This document shows, in pieces, positions 1 through 8,649 of a stretch of DNA of 35,575 nucleotides (position 1 is its first letter; every line of letters begins with the position of its first letter). This stretch comes from CAZQEZ01 sp964592475 (GTDB lineage: Bacteria > Bacteroidota > Bacteroidia > Cytophagales > Cyclobacteriaceae): contig CAZQEZ010000033.1 in NCBI GenBank assembly GCA_964592475.1, positions 1-35,575 of the forward strand. Direction: 5' to 3'. The position numbers and the translations under genes are program-made. Under the pieces are notes generated by a model. That model was not told the origin of the DNA and made no database searches. It was given only the letters and a program-made list of their open reading frames with translations.

Positions 1-564
1 TACGGAGGCCTTGTTCATAGCGTAGTATTCCATCACCTTCTCATTGCCGGCAATGCCATAGGTAGAAACTTTGGCAAAGATGCTTTCAGCTAGTCTCTTC
101 AGCTCGTCGGCCGTATACTCGCGTATATGCCAGGGGTTTCGGGTAAGGGTCATCTTGATGTTGGGCGTACTGATGATGGCTTTACCGCCAGGTTTTAATA
201 CCCGTTGGATTTCCTGCAGAAAAAGGCGATCTTTTTTGATGTGCTCTATCACCTGAAAGGCAATTACTACATCAAACTCGTTATCGGAAATACCGGTAAA
301 TGGAGGTACGATTTTCTGCAAAAACTTTACTTTCGGATGCTCCTTTTGCAACTTATCCAATACTGCCTGGTGCCTATCCAGTGCCACATATTCACTGGTC
401 TTATTTTTCAGCAATCTTATCCCTCTGCCTTCTCCGCAGCCCACTTCCAGCATTTTACCATGGATGTAAGGCATGGCAGCATAGTAAGCCTTCAGTAGCC
501 GTTGGTGAATAGGATTGTCAGAAGTAATGGTCTCAGAGGTAATTTCTGTAGTATAAATTGCCAT
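1..564 (-). CDS. Class I SAM-dependent methyltransferase (3' end missing)
   Basis: The reverse strand reads open from an ATG at 564 down to the window edge, 188 codons without a stop. The N-terminal part has a Rossmann-type SAM motif I (LEVGCGEGRG), followed by an acidic motif-II-like stretch (YVALDRH) and a motif-IV-like stretch (FDVVIAFQVIEHI). Next comes RVLKPGGKAIISTPN, typical of the methyltransf_11/UbiE-like class. The substrate cannot be told; enzymes of this type modify small molecules, lipids, sugars or quinones. It is divergent from the GWxTD gene, with about 160 bases between them. The 3' end lies outside the window, so its length is unknown. Family confidence is high, specific function unknown. 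Confidence 0.85.
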   Translation of the reverse strand, partial: MAIYTTEITSETITSDNPIHQRLLKAYYAAMPYIHGKMLEVGCGEGRGIRLLKNKTSEYVALDRHQAVLDKLQKEHPKVKFLQKIVPPFTGISDNEFDVVIAFQVIEHIKKDRLFLQEIQRVLKPGGKAIISTPNIKMTLTRNPWHIREYTADELKRLAESIFAKVSTYGIAGNEKVMEYYAMNKASV

Positions 565-626
565 TTTTCTTTTATTTAAATTAACCAGTAATCTGCTTTC
601 TTCGTTATAAATATGCTTGTTTGTTG

Positions 627-634
627 TAGTTTTG
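627..634 (+). promoter_or_regulatory. Candidate -7 promoter element for the GWxTD/rlmB pair
   Basis: TAGTTTTG fits the Bacteroidota -7 consensus TAnnTTTG and lies about 90 bases before the GWxTD start. There is no clean -33 TTTG at the expected distance; only TTCG is present near 601. This is a one-element match in AT-rich DNA, so it is tentative. Confidence 0.35.
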
Positions 635-724
635 TTGAAAATAATGCCTACTAAAGTGTAAATAAACAATGTAATTTATCTGATGGCGTTTTAACAAAAC
701 CAATCTTTTAAATAATTCGCAAAA

Positions 725-1954
725 ATGAAAATAAAATTTGTAATCTCCTATTGCTTCCTTTTATTTGCTCTCAGCTTATTGGCTCCATTGCAAGCTCAAA
801 ATGCCTATTCAAAAATCAACTTATCCTACCATTACAATCCTAATGCAGAGGTTAGGTTTCAATCAAAAATAGCCAAGAGCAACGATTCCCTTTTGGTTTT
901 TTTAAAAATAAAAACCCTTACCGGAGTAGGATTGCCTGATAATTATACCATTACCTATAGCACAATTTCTGAATTTGGTAATATGCCCGACTTTCAGGAT
1001 ACCATTTCATATCCTCAGCATTTACAAACCATATTCAGAAATGACTATTTTCTCAAACTGCCTTTGCTATACGATTTTGAAAAAGATTATCTGGTGTTTA
1101 AGATTAGAAATAATAATACCCAAAATGAGTACTTTTTTGATTTGAAAGTGAGTAAAGATGAAGATTTTCCTATACCGGATTATTTATTTTTTAATAGTGT
1201 AACTAATGAACCGGTTTGGAACAGGTTTGTCAATCGAAATGACACAATAGAAATCAGGAGTTTTTCTAATAACGATAATTACACGGGATTTATTTATGGA
1301 AAAGATTTTAGTGCTGCTGAGCCTCCAATGGCAGTAATTGCGCAAAATGTGCAAGAAAAAATTTCCATTGATTCTACTTTTAAAATTGCCGCCGCTAAAA
1401 GTTTTAGTTTAAAGGATAGCAAGCTGCTATTTCTACAAGCCGATACTAATTCATTTGCAGGAATTTCGGTACGTGTAGAAAATCTGTTTTTCCCAAAGTT
1501 AACAAGGGTGGAAAATGTAATTGACCCTTTACTTTATATTACTACCAAAGGAGAAAAGCAAGCTTTAGTGAATGCTCCTCAAAAGAAAAAAGCATTAGAT
1601 AAGTTTTGGTTGCAAGTTGCTCGTACACCTCAGCGCGCTAAAACAATTATAAAAATGTATTTTAATAGGATAGAAGAGGCTAACCTGTTATTTACAAACT
1701 ATAAGCAAGGTTGGAAGACAGATCAAGGAATGATTTATAGTATTTATGGTGCCCCGGATGTGGTGCATCGTCAAGGCGAACAAGAACAATGGATTTATAA
1801 CAAAACGGAAGATCTGCCTAAAATATCATTTAGATTTTTGCGCGTTAAAAATATGCTTACTGACCATCACTATTCTTTGATTAAAGATGAAGAATATCGA
1901 CTTTACTGGCATAGGGCTATTGATTTACTGCGTAAAGGAAGGCAAAATACCTAA
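725..1954 (+). CDS. GWxTD domain-containing exported protein
   Basis: A 409-residue protein starting with a signal peptide (hydrophobic residues about 4-23, ending near LQAQN). The C-terminal third carries the family-defining GWKTD at residues 329-333, followed by GMIYSIYGAPDVV, the usual continuation of the Bacteroidota GWxTD domain. The large N-terminal part is beta-rich and unrecognised. The molecular role of GWxTD proteins is not established; the signal peptide places it in the periplasm or outer membrane. Its stop codon overlaps the start of rlmB (TAATG), so the two are probably co-transcribed and translationally coupled. Family assignment is firm, function unknown. Confidence 0.85.
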   Translation: MKIKFVISYCFLLFALSLLAPLQAQNAYSKINLSYHYNPNAEVRFQSKIAKSNDSLLVFLKIKTLTGVGLPDNYTITYSTISEFGNMPDFQDTISYPQHLQTIFRNDYFLKLPLLYDFEKDYLVFKIRNNNTQNEYFFDLKVSKDEDFPIPDYLFFNSVTNEPVWNRFVNRNDTIEIRSFSNNDNYTGFIYGKDFSAAEPPMAVIAQNVQEKISIDSTFKIAAAKSFSLKDSKLLFLQADTNSFAGISVRVENLFFPKLTRVENVIDPLLYITTKGEKQALVNAPQKKKALDKFWLQVARTPQRAKTIIKMYFNRIEEANLLFTNYKQGWKTDQGMIYSIYGAPDVVHRQGEQEQWIYNKTEDLPKISFRFLRVKNMLTDHHYSLIKDEEYRLYWHRAIDLLRKGRQNT

Positions 1955-2688
1955 TGAAAAAAGAGATAGTATTTGGCTTGCATCCAGTGATAGAAGCTAT
2001 CAAGTCTGGCCAGGAAATAGACAAAATTTTAGTTCAAAAACAAGTTAATGAACAGCTTAAAGAGCTACTTCAGTTGGCTCACAGCTACAATGTACCCATT
2101 CAGAAAGTCCCCCCTGAAAAGCTGAAGCGTATCACGTCTAAAAATCATCAAGGGGTTATTGCTCTGATGTCGGCAATTACATTTGCCTCGCTCGACAATG
2201 TAATACAGTCTGCTTATCAGCAAGGTCGCGACCCGTTTTTGCTCATGTGCGACCACATTACTGATGTGAGAAACTTGGGTGCGATAGCACGTACAGCAGA
2301 ATGCGCCGGCGTAGATGCACTGGTGTTGCCAGCTACAGGAAGCGCGCAAATCAACAGCGATACAATAAAAACATCTGCAGGAGCTCTTAACCACTTGCCC
2401 GTTTGCCGTGATAGAACATTGCCAATGGCGGCCAAATTTATTAACAATAATGGCATACCCCTGGTAGCTATTACTGAAAAAGCTGATCAGTCTATTTTTG
2501 ATGCAAACTTGAAAGGCCCGGTATGCCTGGTGGTAGGTAGCGAAGAAAAAGGCATTATAAAAGATTTGCTAAAAGTGTCTGAGCAAAAATTATACATACC
2601 TATGCATGGGCAAATTGCTTCATTAAATGTTTCGGTTGCTTCAGCTATAGTCCTTTATCAAGTTGTGAAACAAAGACTCCAGCAATAG
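1954..2688 (+). CDS. rlmB: 23S rRNA 2'-O-ribose methyltransferase, TrmH/RlmB family
   Basis: A 244-residue SpoU/TrmH-family enzyme. The N-terminal about 75 residues form the L30e-like RNA-binding domain (start KKEIVFGLHPVIEAI). The C-terminal domain has the three knot motifs: NLGAIARTAECAGVDALVLP, then LVVGSEEKGI, then IPMHGQIASLNVSVASAI, where the conserved Asn and the Gly/Glu/Ser residues bind SAM in the alpha/beta knot. Length and N-terminal domain fit RlmB, which methylates G2251 of 23S rRNA in E. coli. The ATG overlaps the upstream stop by one base. Related TrmH-family enzymes acting on other RNA positions cannot be excluded. Confidence 0.9.
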   Translation: MKKEIVFGLHPVIEAIKSGQEIDKILVQKQVNEQLKELLQLAHSYNVPIQKVPPEKLKRITSKNHQGVIALMSAITFASLDNVIQSAYQQGRDPFLLMCDHITDVRNLGAIARTAECAGVDALVLPATGSAQINSDTIKTSAGALNHLPVCRDRTLPMAAKFINNNGIPLVAITEKADQSIFDANLKGPVCLVVGSEEKGIIKDLLKVSEQKLYIPMHGQIASLNVSVASAIVLYQVVKQRLQQ

Positions 2689-2697
2689 ACTGTAAGA

Positions 2698-3654
2698 TTA
2701 AATGCCATTTAAAGAAACTCCAAATGAACCACCGGCAGCGGAGCCGGGAGCTAACCTCCAATTGCCTTCTCCATTATTATAAGCATCTATACCACAAGTC
2801 ATTGGCTCAATAGCCAAAGACATGCGGTGCTTAGGAATATATACCTGTAGGTAATCATATTTATCCTTCCCTGTTTCTTGCCAGCATTCTATGGCTAGTT
2901 TTCGGTCAGGTTCAATTAATTTAGTGGTTACTTTACCGGTATTTTCCAATAAACGAAAAGAGCTATCAAATTTTGTGTTTGCAATCGTGGCTGGCCGATT
3001 GAACTCTTTGTAATCTACTATATTGCCGGTAGGAATAAATTTTTTATCTAGTTCGAAAGCTTTAACTGCTGGCATTTCAAGTTGGTATTGATCTACTGTT
3101 TCACCAAACTGGAAATAGGGATGCCAGCCAATCCCCACAGGTATGTTTTCTTGATCAGTATTTTCTATGGTGATTTTTATTAAAAGTCCCTGGTTAAGAT
3201 CAAGCCTAAATTCAATAGTAGTGTTAAAGCAAAAAGGATAACCAGGATAATTTCCTCTATATTCATTTTTCAAGGTAAAAATAGCTTCGTTTTCCTGCAA
3301 GCTTTCTTCAATGATTATAAAGGGATGGCGATACAAAAATCCATGTATGGCATGATTGCGAGGAACTTCATTAATAGGTAAAGAAAAAGGCTGGCTGTTC
3401 AATTGAAACTCACCATTTTTAACTCTATTGGGCCAAGGCAACAAAAAAGCGCTTTTAAAAGCACTATCGGTTATAAGTTCATGGTAAGATTTAACCCCGT
3501 CAATACAATTAATGGATTGGTTTTCGTGGGTTAAAACCAATGCACGTAAATTTGCGCCAAATGCTGGTATTATGCTGGCTGCACAGCGATGGCTTTCATG
3601 ATAATAGGTAACTTGCTCGAGCGGTCCAAATTTCTCAATGGCTTTTTTAAACAT
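2698..3654 (-). CDS. Aldose 1-epimerase (galactose mutarotase) family protein
   Basis: A 318-residue cytoplasmic protein with no signal peptide. It has the galactose-mutarotase beta-sandwich pattern: FLLPWPNRVKNGEF (sugar-binding Asn-Arg), then NHAIHGFLYRHPF (conserved His), then GIGWHPYFQF (catalytic-type His), with an acidic C-terminal LAIEPMTCGIDAYNNGEG bearing the Glu/Asp expected to pair with it. These enzymes interconvert alpha and beta anomers of aldoses; some members act on sugar phosphates, and the sequence does not say which applies here. It converges on rlmB with only 9 bases between stop codons and no evident terminator. Confidence 0.85.
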   Translation of the reverse strand: MFKKAIEKFGPLEQVTYYHESHRCAASIIPAFGANLRALVLTHENQSINCIDGVKSYHELITDSAFKSAFLLPWPNRVKNGEFQLNSQPFSLPINEVPRNHAIHGFLYRHPFIIIEESLQENEAIFTLKNEYRGNYPGYPFCFNTTIEFRLDLNQGLLIKITIENTDQENIPVGIGWHPYFQFGETVDQYQLEMPAVKAFELDKKFIPTGNIVDYKEFNRPATIANTKFDSSFRLLENTGKVTTKLIEPDRKLAIECWQETGKDKYDYLQVYIPKHRMSLAIEPMTCGIDAYNNGEGNWRLAPGSAAGGSFGVSLNGI

Positions 3655-3733
3655 ATTCTTTCTTAAATTTCTTTCGAAGGTAGTGAATTTGCAGAATAGG
3701 GTGAAAGTTATCTTTAGTTTTCTCTACAATGAT

Positions 3734-3741
3734 TATCTTTG
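3734..3741 (+). promoter_or_regulatory. Candidate -7 promoter element for the Bat-like operon
   Basis: TATCTTTG matches TAnnTTTG exactly and lies about 60 bases before the VWA gene. The upstream -33 element is poor (TTTA at 3713-3716, 17 bases away). It is the best sigma-factor site in the 148-base gap shared with the divergent epimerase gene. Confidence 0.45.
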
Positions 3742-3802
3742 TCGCCTACAAAATATTTACGATTATATTTTGTTTTGATAAGTAGATATTCAAGAATAGA
3801 AA

Positions 3803-4771
3803 ATGACTTGGTTTAGATCTTTAGGTACAGCAGAATTACTTTTTATAGCGGCATTCCTAATATTTTATGCTCTTTACATTTATAGAATTGCCAAAGTGGC
3901 TCGTCAGTTAAAAACAAATGGTAGTTTGATAATTGTAAAACTTCTAACCCGTACCATTTATGTTTCGCTAATAATAATCGCGTTACTGGGTCCTTCATTT
4001 GGCGAAAGCCAGCGTGAAGTTTCTTCAATAGGTAAAGATGTATACCTGCTGGTTGACCTTTCGGAATCAATGAACGCCAATGATATACAGCCTACCCGTT
4101 TGGAAAAGGTGAAATTTGAACTTAAAAATATAGTGGAAGCTTTTAGTTCCGATAGGCTAGGTTTAATCATTTTTTCTTCAGAGGCTTTTGTTCAATCACC
4201 ATTAACGTACGATCAAAATGCCCTCAATCTTTTTATAGAAACATTACATACTGATCTGGTGCCCAACTCCGGAACCGATTTTGGTCCGCCATTACGAAAG
4301 GCTTACCAAAAGTTGACTTCAGAGGAATCTACCATTGCTCAGCCAAAGTCAAAAATTATAATCTTGATTAGTGATGGGGAAGACTTTGGTGATAAAACAG
4401 GAGAGATTGCAGAAATGATAGAGGAGGCAGGTGTAAAATTATTTACCCTGGGGGTAGGTACAGAAACTGGTAGCCGTATTCCCGAATCGAGCGGCTTTAA
4501 AAGAGATCGTAGTGGAAATGAAGTAATTACACGTTTGAATGATAGACAATTAAAATCAGTAGCTGTAGAAACGGGCGGGAAATACTTCGAAATAAATGAT
4601 CAACTAAATGACGTAGAGCGTCTCATCAATAACATCAACCAGATAGCAGGAGAACTACGTGATACTCGCTTAATGGATGTTTCCACCAATAAATATTATT
4701 ATTTCCTTTGGCTGGCTTTGATTTTTATGGCTTTCGATTTTTTAGTAAGTATAAAAACCATTAGAATATGA
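3803..4771 (+). CDS. BatA/BatB-like membrane VWA-domain protein
   Basis: A 322-residue protein with two N-terminal membrane segments (about 11-27 and 43-63), a cytosol- or periplasm-facing von Willebrand A domain (about 78-275) and a C-terminal membrane helix (about 299-318). The metal-ion-dependent adhesion site is intact: DLSES at residues 85-89, a Thr in NSGTDFGPP, and an Asp in LISDGEDFG. This arrangement is that of BatA/BatB (Bacteroides aerotolerance) proteins. The next gene overlaps by four bases (ATGA). In other Bacteroidota, Bat genes sit with a MoxR AAA ATPase, a DUF58 protein, a second VWA protein and BatD; none are present here. A role in envelope stress or metal-dependent protein assembly is family-based inference. 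Confidence 0.85.
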   Translation: MTWFRSLGTAELLFIAAFLIFYALYIYRIAKVARQLKTNGSLIIVKLLTRTIYVSLIIIALLGPSFGESQREVSSIGKDVYLLVDLSESMNANDIQPTRLEKVKFELKNIVEAFSSDRLGLIIFSSEAFVQSPLTYDQNALNLFIETLHTDLVPNSGTDFGPPLRKAYQKLTSEESTIAQPKSKIIILISDGEDFGDKTGEIAEMIEEAGVKLFTLGVGTETGSRIPESSGFKRDRSGNEVITRLNDRQLKSVAVETGGKYFEINDQLNDVERLINNINQIAGELRDTRLMDVSTNKYYYFLWLALIFMAFDFLVSIKTIRI

Positions 4772-5415
4772 AATACATTATCTATACATTATTGGCTTTA
4801 GGTTTTTTTGAAGGCTTTACCAGGATTGCAAAAGTTAATAGATATAAAAAAGAAGGTAAATCGGCTTTTCTCACTGAAAAATACGATGTGGCTGTTGCCA
4901 GGTTCGCGTATCTGGCGGATACACTGGAAGTACAAGATGAAGATATTCTGATTAACCTGGCCAATGCTTTGTACAGAAGTGACTCTATTGCAAAAGCAGA
5001 CCAGCGTTATAAACAAATAATAGCTTCAGGCCAAAATGATAATTTTGTTTCATTGGCATACAATCAAGCAGGGATAATACTGGCTAATAGTCAAAAGTAT
5101 CAAGAGGCAATAAATTATTTTAAAGATGCACTTAGGTCTGATCCGGATAATGAAGAGGCGCGCTACAATTATGAATTGCTGATGAAAATGATGCAGAAAA
5201 ATCAACAGCAACAAAATCAACAACAAGACCAACCTGAACCATCAGATTTTGCAAAGCGGTTGAAAAAGGCTGCCGAACAATTAGCGCAGGAAGGACGTTT
5301 TAACGAGGCATACAATTTGATGCAGCAAGGTTTGAAAACGGATGTTACGGTAGGTGTTTATCAAACTTTTATAAATAAACTTGGAGATGTGGCTACAATT
5401 GATGAAAAGTATTAA
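4768..5415 (+). CDS. TPR protein of the Bat-like operon
   Basis: A 215-residue protein with an N-terminal hydrophobic segment (about 2-18; signal peptide or anchor) and three or four TPR-like repeats between about residues 30 and 145. The clearest repeat is AYNQAGIILANSQKYQEAINYFKDALRSDPDN. A Gln-rich linker (about 145-155) follows, then a helical C-terminus ending GDVATIDEKY. TPR proteins act as protein-interaction scaffolds, and in Bat operons BatC/BatE-type TPR proteins accompany the VWA proteins. It overlaps the VWA gene by four bases and the next gene by 14, so the three form one transcription unit. Which Bat letter applies is uncertain. Confidence 0.75.
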   Translation: MKYIIYTLLALGFFEGFTRIAKVNRYKKEGKSAFLTEKYDVAVARFAYLADTLEVQDEDILINLANALYRSDSIAKADQRYKQIIASGQNDNFVSLAYNQAGIILANSQKYQEAINYFKDALRSDPDNEEARYNYELLMKMMQKNQQQQNQQQDQPEPSDFAKRLKKAAEQLAQEGRFNEAYNLMQQGLKTDVTVGVYQTFINKLGDVATIDEKY

Positions 5416-5983
5416 GTTTTTGGTAATAATAACCTTTCTTAGTCTGCCGGTATTTGGGCAAGACATGGAAATGTTTTTTAACAATGGTGCTAATCAGTAC
5501 ATCGCAGGCAATACTGAGCAAGCTAAAAGTACTTTGATGGATGGCTTGCGTCGTTATCCAAATAACCAGAAATTAAAAGCACTTTTAGATAAGATAAATA
5601 ATCAGGAAGAAGAGCAACAGCAACAAGACCAGAAAAATCAGCAGCAAGAGCAAGAAAAGCAGCAGCAAGAGCAGCAGCAAAATGAACAAAACCAACAAGA
5701 AAAAGGTGAGCAAGATCAACAGCAGCAGAATGAGGAACAACAAGCACAGGAAAGTGAAGAGCAGGAATCGATGAGTGAGCAACAACGTGAGATGCAAAAA
5801 GAAAATGAGTCAAAAGCAGCCCGGGATAGCCTTTTTCAAATGCAACAACAAAAAGAAATGCAGATAAGCCCTGAAAAAGCTCGTATGATTTTAGAGGCCT
5901 TACGCAATAATGAAATTCAATATTATCAGCAGCGACTACGCAAGTCTAAACAAAGGCCTGATAAATCTAAGCCCGATTGGTAA
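5402..5983 (+). CDS. BatC-like secreted protein with TPR and Gln/Glu-rich region
   Basis: I place the start at the ATG at 5402 rather than an in-frame ATG 21 bases upstream, because from here the protein opens with a clean signal peptide (KSIKFLVIITFLSLPVFGQ). Next come a single TPR-like unit (about 23-65: FFNNGANQYIAGNTEQAK), about 60 residues almost entirely of Gln, Glu, Lys and Asn, and a C-terminal motif SPEKARMILEALRNNEIQY. A short helical SPEEAERxLEAL-type motif after a charged linker is a feature I associate with BatC. The protein is 193 residues, overlaps the upstream gene by 14 bases and converges with the CAP-domain gene. The low-complexity part makes family searches unreliable. Confidence 0.75.
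   Translation: MKSIKFLVIITFLSLPVFGQDMEMFFNNGANQYIAGNTEQAKSTLMDGLRRYPNNQKLKALLDKINNQEEEQQQQDQKNQQQEQEKQQQEQQQNEQNQQEKGEQDQQQQNEEQQAQESEEQESMSEQQREMQKENESKAARDSLFQMQQQKEMQISPEKARMILEALRNNEIQYYQQRLRKSKQRPDKSKPDW
5580..5770 (+). repeat. CAA/CAG-rich low-complexity tract inside the BatC-like gene
   Basis: The DNA here is a run of irregular CAA, CAG, GAA and GAG codons encoding a Gln/Glu-rich linker. The mixed codon use means it is not a pure microsatellite, but it is repetitive enough to permit slippage in units of three. Long leucine-rich reading frames on the opposite strand are by-products of this composition. Confidence 0.7.
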
Positions 5984-5986
5984 TAC

Positions 5987-8449
5987 TTATTTTCCGCAGG
6001 TTTGACAGTATAAGTCTCGAATAGGCGCATGATTGAAAACCTGGAAACTAATAGGGTTTATACCATTGAAGAGAGCACACCATTCGTTATGGCCAAGCCT
6101 TGATTGATATAATTTTAAAAGTTGGTAATGCATTTGCGGAGGTAGTTGTATAGCCAATTTTAGAAAAAAAGCTAGCGTATCTTTATCATAAGTTCCTTTT
6201 TCAATTATTGGTTGTATTATATAAAAGGCTCTTTTCTCCAGGCCAAAATTTGCATACATGTAGGCAGCCGCGATAGAGTCTTTTTGATTTTTCAGTGGAA
6301 AATTATCCATTGTCTTTTGAAAACTCTCCACCATTTTGTCATAATCTTCTATGTTATAGCTGTACTCCAAAGTAAGCGATAAATAAAGATTGAAGGCTAT
6401 TTCTCGTTTTTCTTCCTTTTCAAAATAACTCCAATCGATTCGATCAAAAATAAAATCCAATTTTTCCAAAACTCTTTTTTTTACATTTTGATCGGTTAAA
6501 TGATAAATAAGAAAATTGTATTTGCCAATGTCGCTTTCTTCAAAATTTTCGGCACAATAAGCAATATCTTCCTGGTTTAATGGATATTGCAGTTTGTTTA
6601 TTTTTGATAAAAACCAATTGCGATTATTTATAAGTTGTGCAAATACTGATTTTCTGGGAAAAGGTTGATTAACTATTTTTTCTAAATTCCCTTTATCATT
6701 TTTTAAATAGGTATTATATAAAAATTTTTGCAGTACTTCCAGTTGGCGTACCACTAATATTTTGTACTGTTGTGGTAGCTTGTTGTGTGTCAAATTAATT
6801 AAGCTATCCCACTCGTTGCTTACAATTTCCAGGGTATCGTATTTGTCAGAAGTATCTATAAATGAAACTTTGACTATGGCTCTTCTTTGCTTTTGTAGCA
6901 GAGCCTGAATAGTATCATCAGTGCTATTTCGCAAAAAATCCTTTACTTTCGCTTTATCTTGCTTTAGCAAATAGGAATAAGGAGATTTCCTTATCTGCCG
7001 GGCAAACTCCTGCCAATTCTCTCCGGTTTTTAAACTATAGCGGATCATGGTATCAGGCAAGTTTTGTTGCAAACGGCTTTTTATAAAGGCTGCCCTTTGT
7101 TGATGTAGCTTCTGGTTTATGGTAAATTCACCTTCTACCGAGGCAAATGCTTCTATAGCTATTTTTTTAATTGGTAAATTCTTGAGCGAGTCGATCATCA
7201 AAAGCTTGTTTGCTTCATATTCAGGTATGCTCGATTGGTTGAGTTCAAAAGGTATTTTAAGTGTAATTTCGGCTGTGCCAGGTGAAAAACTGAAATGTCC
7301 GGGCAGCCAATAGGGACGCATAGGTGGCAATGGTCCCTCGGGCAATATTTTTCCTGGTATATTGTGAAATTCAGCTACAGCCACTAATTTTTTCTTTTGA
7401 ATCAGCATTAAATTATAGGCAGCATAATCATCTGAGGGTTCGCCTAAATTGACTAACCAATAGGGTATTTTTTTTTGCTGTCGCCAAAATGCTTTTTTAA
7501 ACTTTTTTACTTTTTTTTCCGTAGGCTTGCGAAAGCGAGAAACGTGCACTTCCGCCATTTGCTGATAAAGATGATTTCGGTAAACAGGTTTGAGTAAGTC
7601 ACCATTTAAAAAAAAGTTGCCATTACGCCGGCTGGGCTGCTCTTCAAAAGCTGGATTTCCACAGCGATAGGTATCAAACAATACTTTTTCTATTACCAGT
7701 CCATCCCTTTTTTTTCTTATCAGCTTTTGCAAATTTCTGGCTTCCTGATTATCCATTACTACCATGATCAATTGACCACCAATATCCATTAAGCTAAGGC
7801 TTTTAAGGTCTCGAAATGTGGCAGCTATTTCATTTCTTTTTTCTTTAAGCATTAGCTTTAGTTTGTGCGGATATTTTTTTGGTATGGATGAGTGTGCAGC
7901 CTTCGCAAAAACGTCTTCTTGGGTAAAAGCAAATACCTGCACTGCAAACAATTTTTGTTGCGCACTATCAAAACTGAGAGCTACAGCTGTAATGGAGTAA
8001 TGTGGGGTTGTCATGTTTTGAAAGTGTCCGGGAGAACTTGCCCAACCAGCTGCTAAGGCTTGAGCAAGTTGCCGGTAAGTCGCTGCTTTCCGGTCAAATA
8101 CTTTTTGATTAGCTCTAATGGTAGTCATCAATACATTTTCACCTGCATAAAAGTTCTCACCACCATAAAACTCAACTCTTTTTTGTGGTGTTTCCAAATC
8201 AGGGTTATCTGGTTGAAAATGACCGCTTTTACGCGATTGAACATACAGGGCATGATTTTTTGCTGCCTGGTACAGAATCTTATTAAATGATAAGGCTTTA
8301 CAATCGTACTTTTCACGCACGTTATTCACTTCTTCCAGGGTCAATTTTTCAAGTAAAGTAATGTCGGGATATTTGTAATCTATAGGCGTATTGGCAGATG
8401 CAGACATCCTTAAAAGTGAAAAAGACAAGTAGATAAAAATTCTTAACAT
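5987..8449 (-). CDS. Large exported protein with CAP (SCP/PR1) and OmpA-like domains
   Basis: I choose the ATG at 8449 because the protein then opens with a typical signal sequence (LRIFIYLSFSLLRMSASA); an in-frame ATG 17 codons upstream (8500) would bury it. That gives about 820 residues. About 35-175 is a CAP domain with its His/Glu tetrad visible (SGHFQPDNPD, GENFYAGENV, GWASSPGHFQNM). About 220-385 is unrecognised, with a striking GNPAFEEQPSRRNGNFFLNG stretch. About 395-465 resembles an OmpA-type peptidoglycan-binding domain (ITLKIPFELNQSSI, then IEAFASVEGE, then NQKLHQQRAAFIKSRL). The last about 280 residues look helical and are unrecognised. CAP domains have diverse, often unknown functions; the OmpA-like part suggests cell-wall tethering. 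It converges with the Bat-like operon three bases from its last stop. Confidence 0.8.
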   Translation of the reverse strand: MLRIFIYLSFSLLRMSASANTPIDYKYPDITLLEKLTLEEVNNVREKYDCKALSFNKILYQAAKNHALYVQSRKSGHFQPDNPDLETPQKRVEFYGGENFYAGENVLMTTIRANQKVFDRKAATYRQLAQALAAGWASSPGHFQNMTTPHYSITAVALSFDSAQQKLFAVQVFAFTQEDVFAKAAHSSIPKKYPHKLKLMLKEKRNEIAATFRDLKSLSLMDIGGQLIMVVMDNQEARNLQKLIRKKRDGLVIEKVLFDTYRCGNPAFEEQPSRRNGNFFLNGDLLKPVYRNHLYQQMAEVHVSRFRKPTEKKVKKFKKAFWRQQKKIPYWLVNLGEPSDDYAAYNLMLIQKKKLVAVAEFHNIPGKILPEGPLPPMRPYWLPGHFSFSPGTAEITLKIPFELNQSSIPEYEANKLLMIDSLKNLPIKKIAIEAFASVEGEFTINQKLHQQRAAFIKSRLQQNLPDTMIRYSLKTGENWQEFARQIRKSPYSYLLKQDKAKVKDFLRNSTDDTIQALLQKQRRAIVKVSFIDTSDKYDTLEIVSNEWDSLINLTHNKLPQQYKILVVRQLEVLQKFLYNTYLKNDKGNLEKIVNQPFPRKSVFAQLINNRNWFLSKINKLQYPLNQEDIAYCAENFEESDIGKYNFLIYHLTDQNVKKRVLEKLDFIFDRIDWSYFEKEEKREIAFNLYLSLTLEYSYNIEDYDKMVESFQKTMDNFPLKNQKDSIAAAYMYANFGLEKRAFYIIQPIIEKGTYDKDTLAFFLKLAIQLPPQMHYQLLKLYQSRLGHNEWCALFNGINPISFQVFNHAPIRDLYCQTCGK

Positions 8450-8611
8450 CAGGCTAATATATGCATTTTTATAAAATGAAAAAACAATAATATTACTCAT
8501 GAGAATATTTTAAATCTTATTAAAAAATAATCGAAGATCGATGATAATTATTGTTTGTTACAGCTCATGTTATTAAATTGTTACGCTTTTTTTTATGTGA
8601 TTTATTATCCC

Positions 8612-8619
8612 TATTTTTG
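8612..8619 (+). promoter_or_regulatory. Candidate -7 element for the response regulator/kinase pair
   Basis: TATTTTTG matches TAnnTTTG and lies 30 bases before the ATG at 8650. A T-run 19-21 bases upstream could serve as a degenerate -33. Its position inside a possible 33-codon N-terminal extension argues that the extension is not translated. Confidence 0.45.
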
Positions 8620-8649
8620 ACAAAATTATTTTGGATAAAACTAAAAAAT

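Noticed and set aside
71..512. Overlapping rightward reading frames at the left edge
   Set aside because: They lie antisense to a continuous methyltransferase frame with recognisable SAM motifs and show no family features themselves.
2065..2456. Minus-strand reading frames inside rlmB
   Set aside because: They are antisense to a well-conserved enzyme and have no start context or family features.
5523..5813. Leucine/alanine-rich membrane-like reading frames on the minus strand
   Set aside because: They mirror the CAA/CAG/GAA-rich linker of the BatC-like gene; the hydrophobicity is a by-product of reading that repeat in reverse.
8551..8649. 33-residue hydrophobic N-terminal extension of the response regulator
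   Set aside because: Receiver domains start directly with a beta strand, and the candidate promoter at 8612-8619 lies inside the extension.
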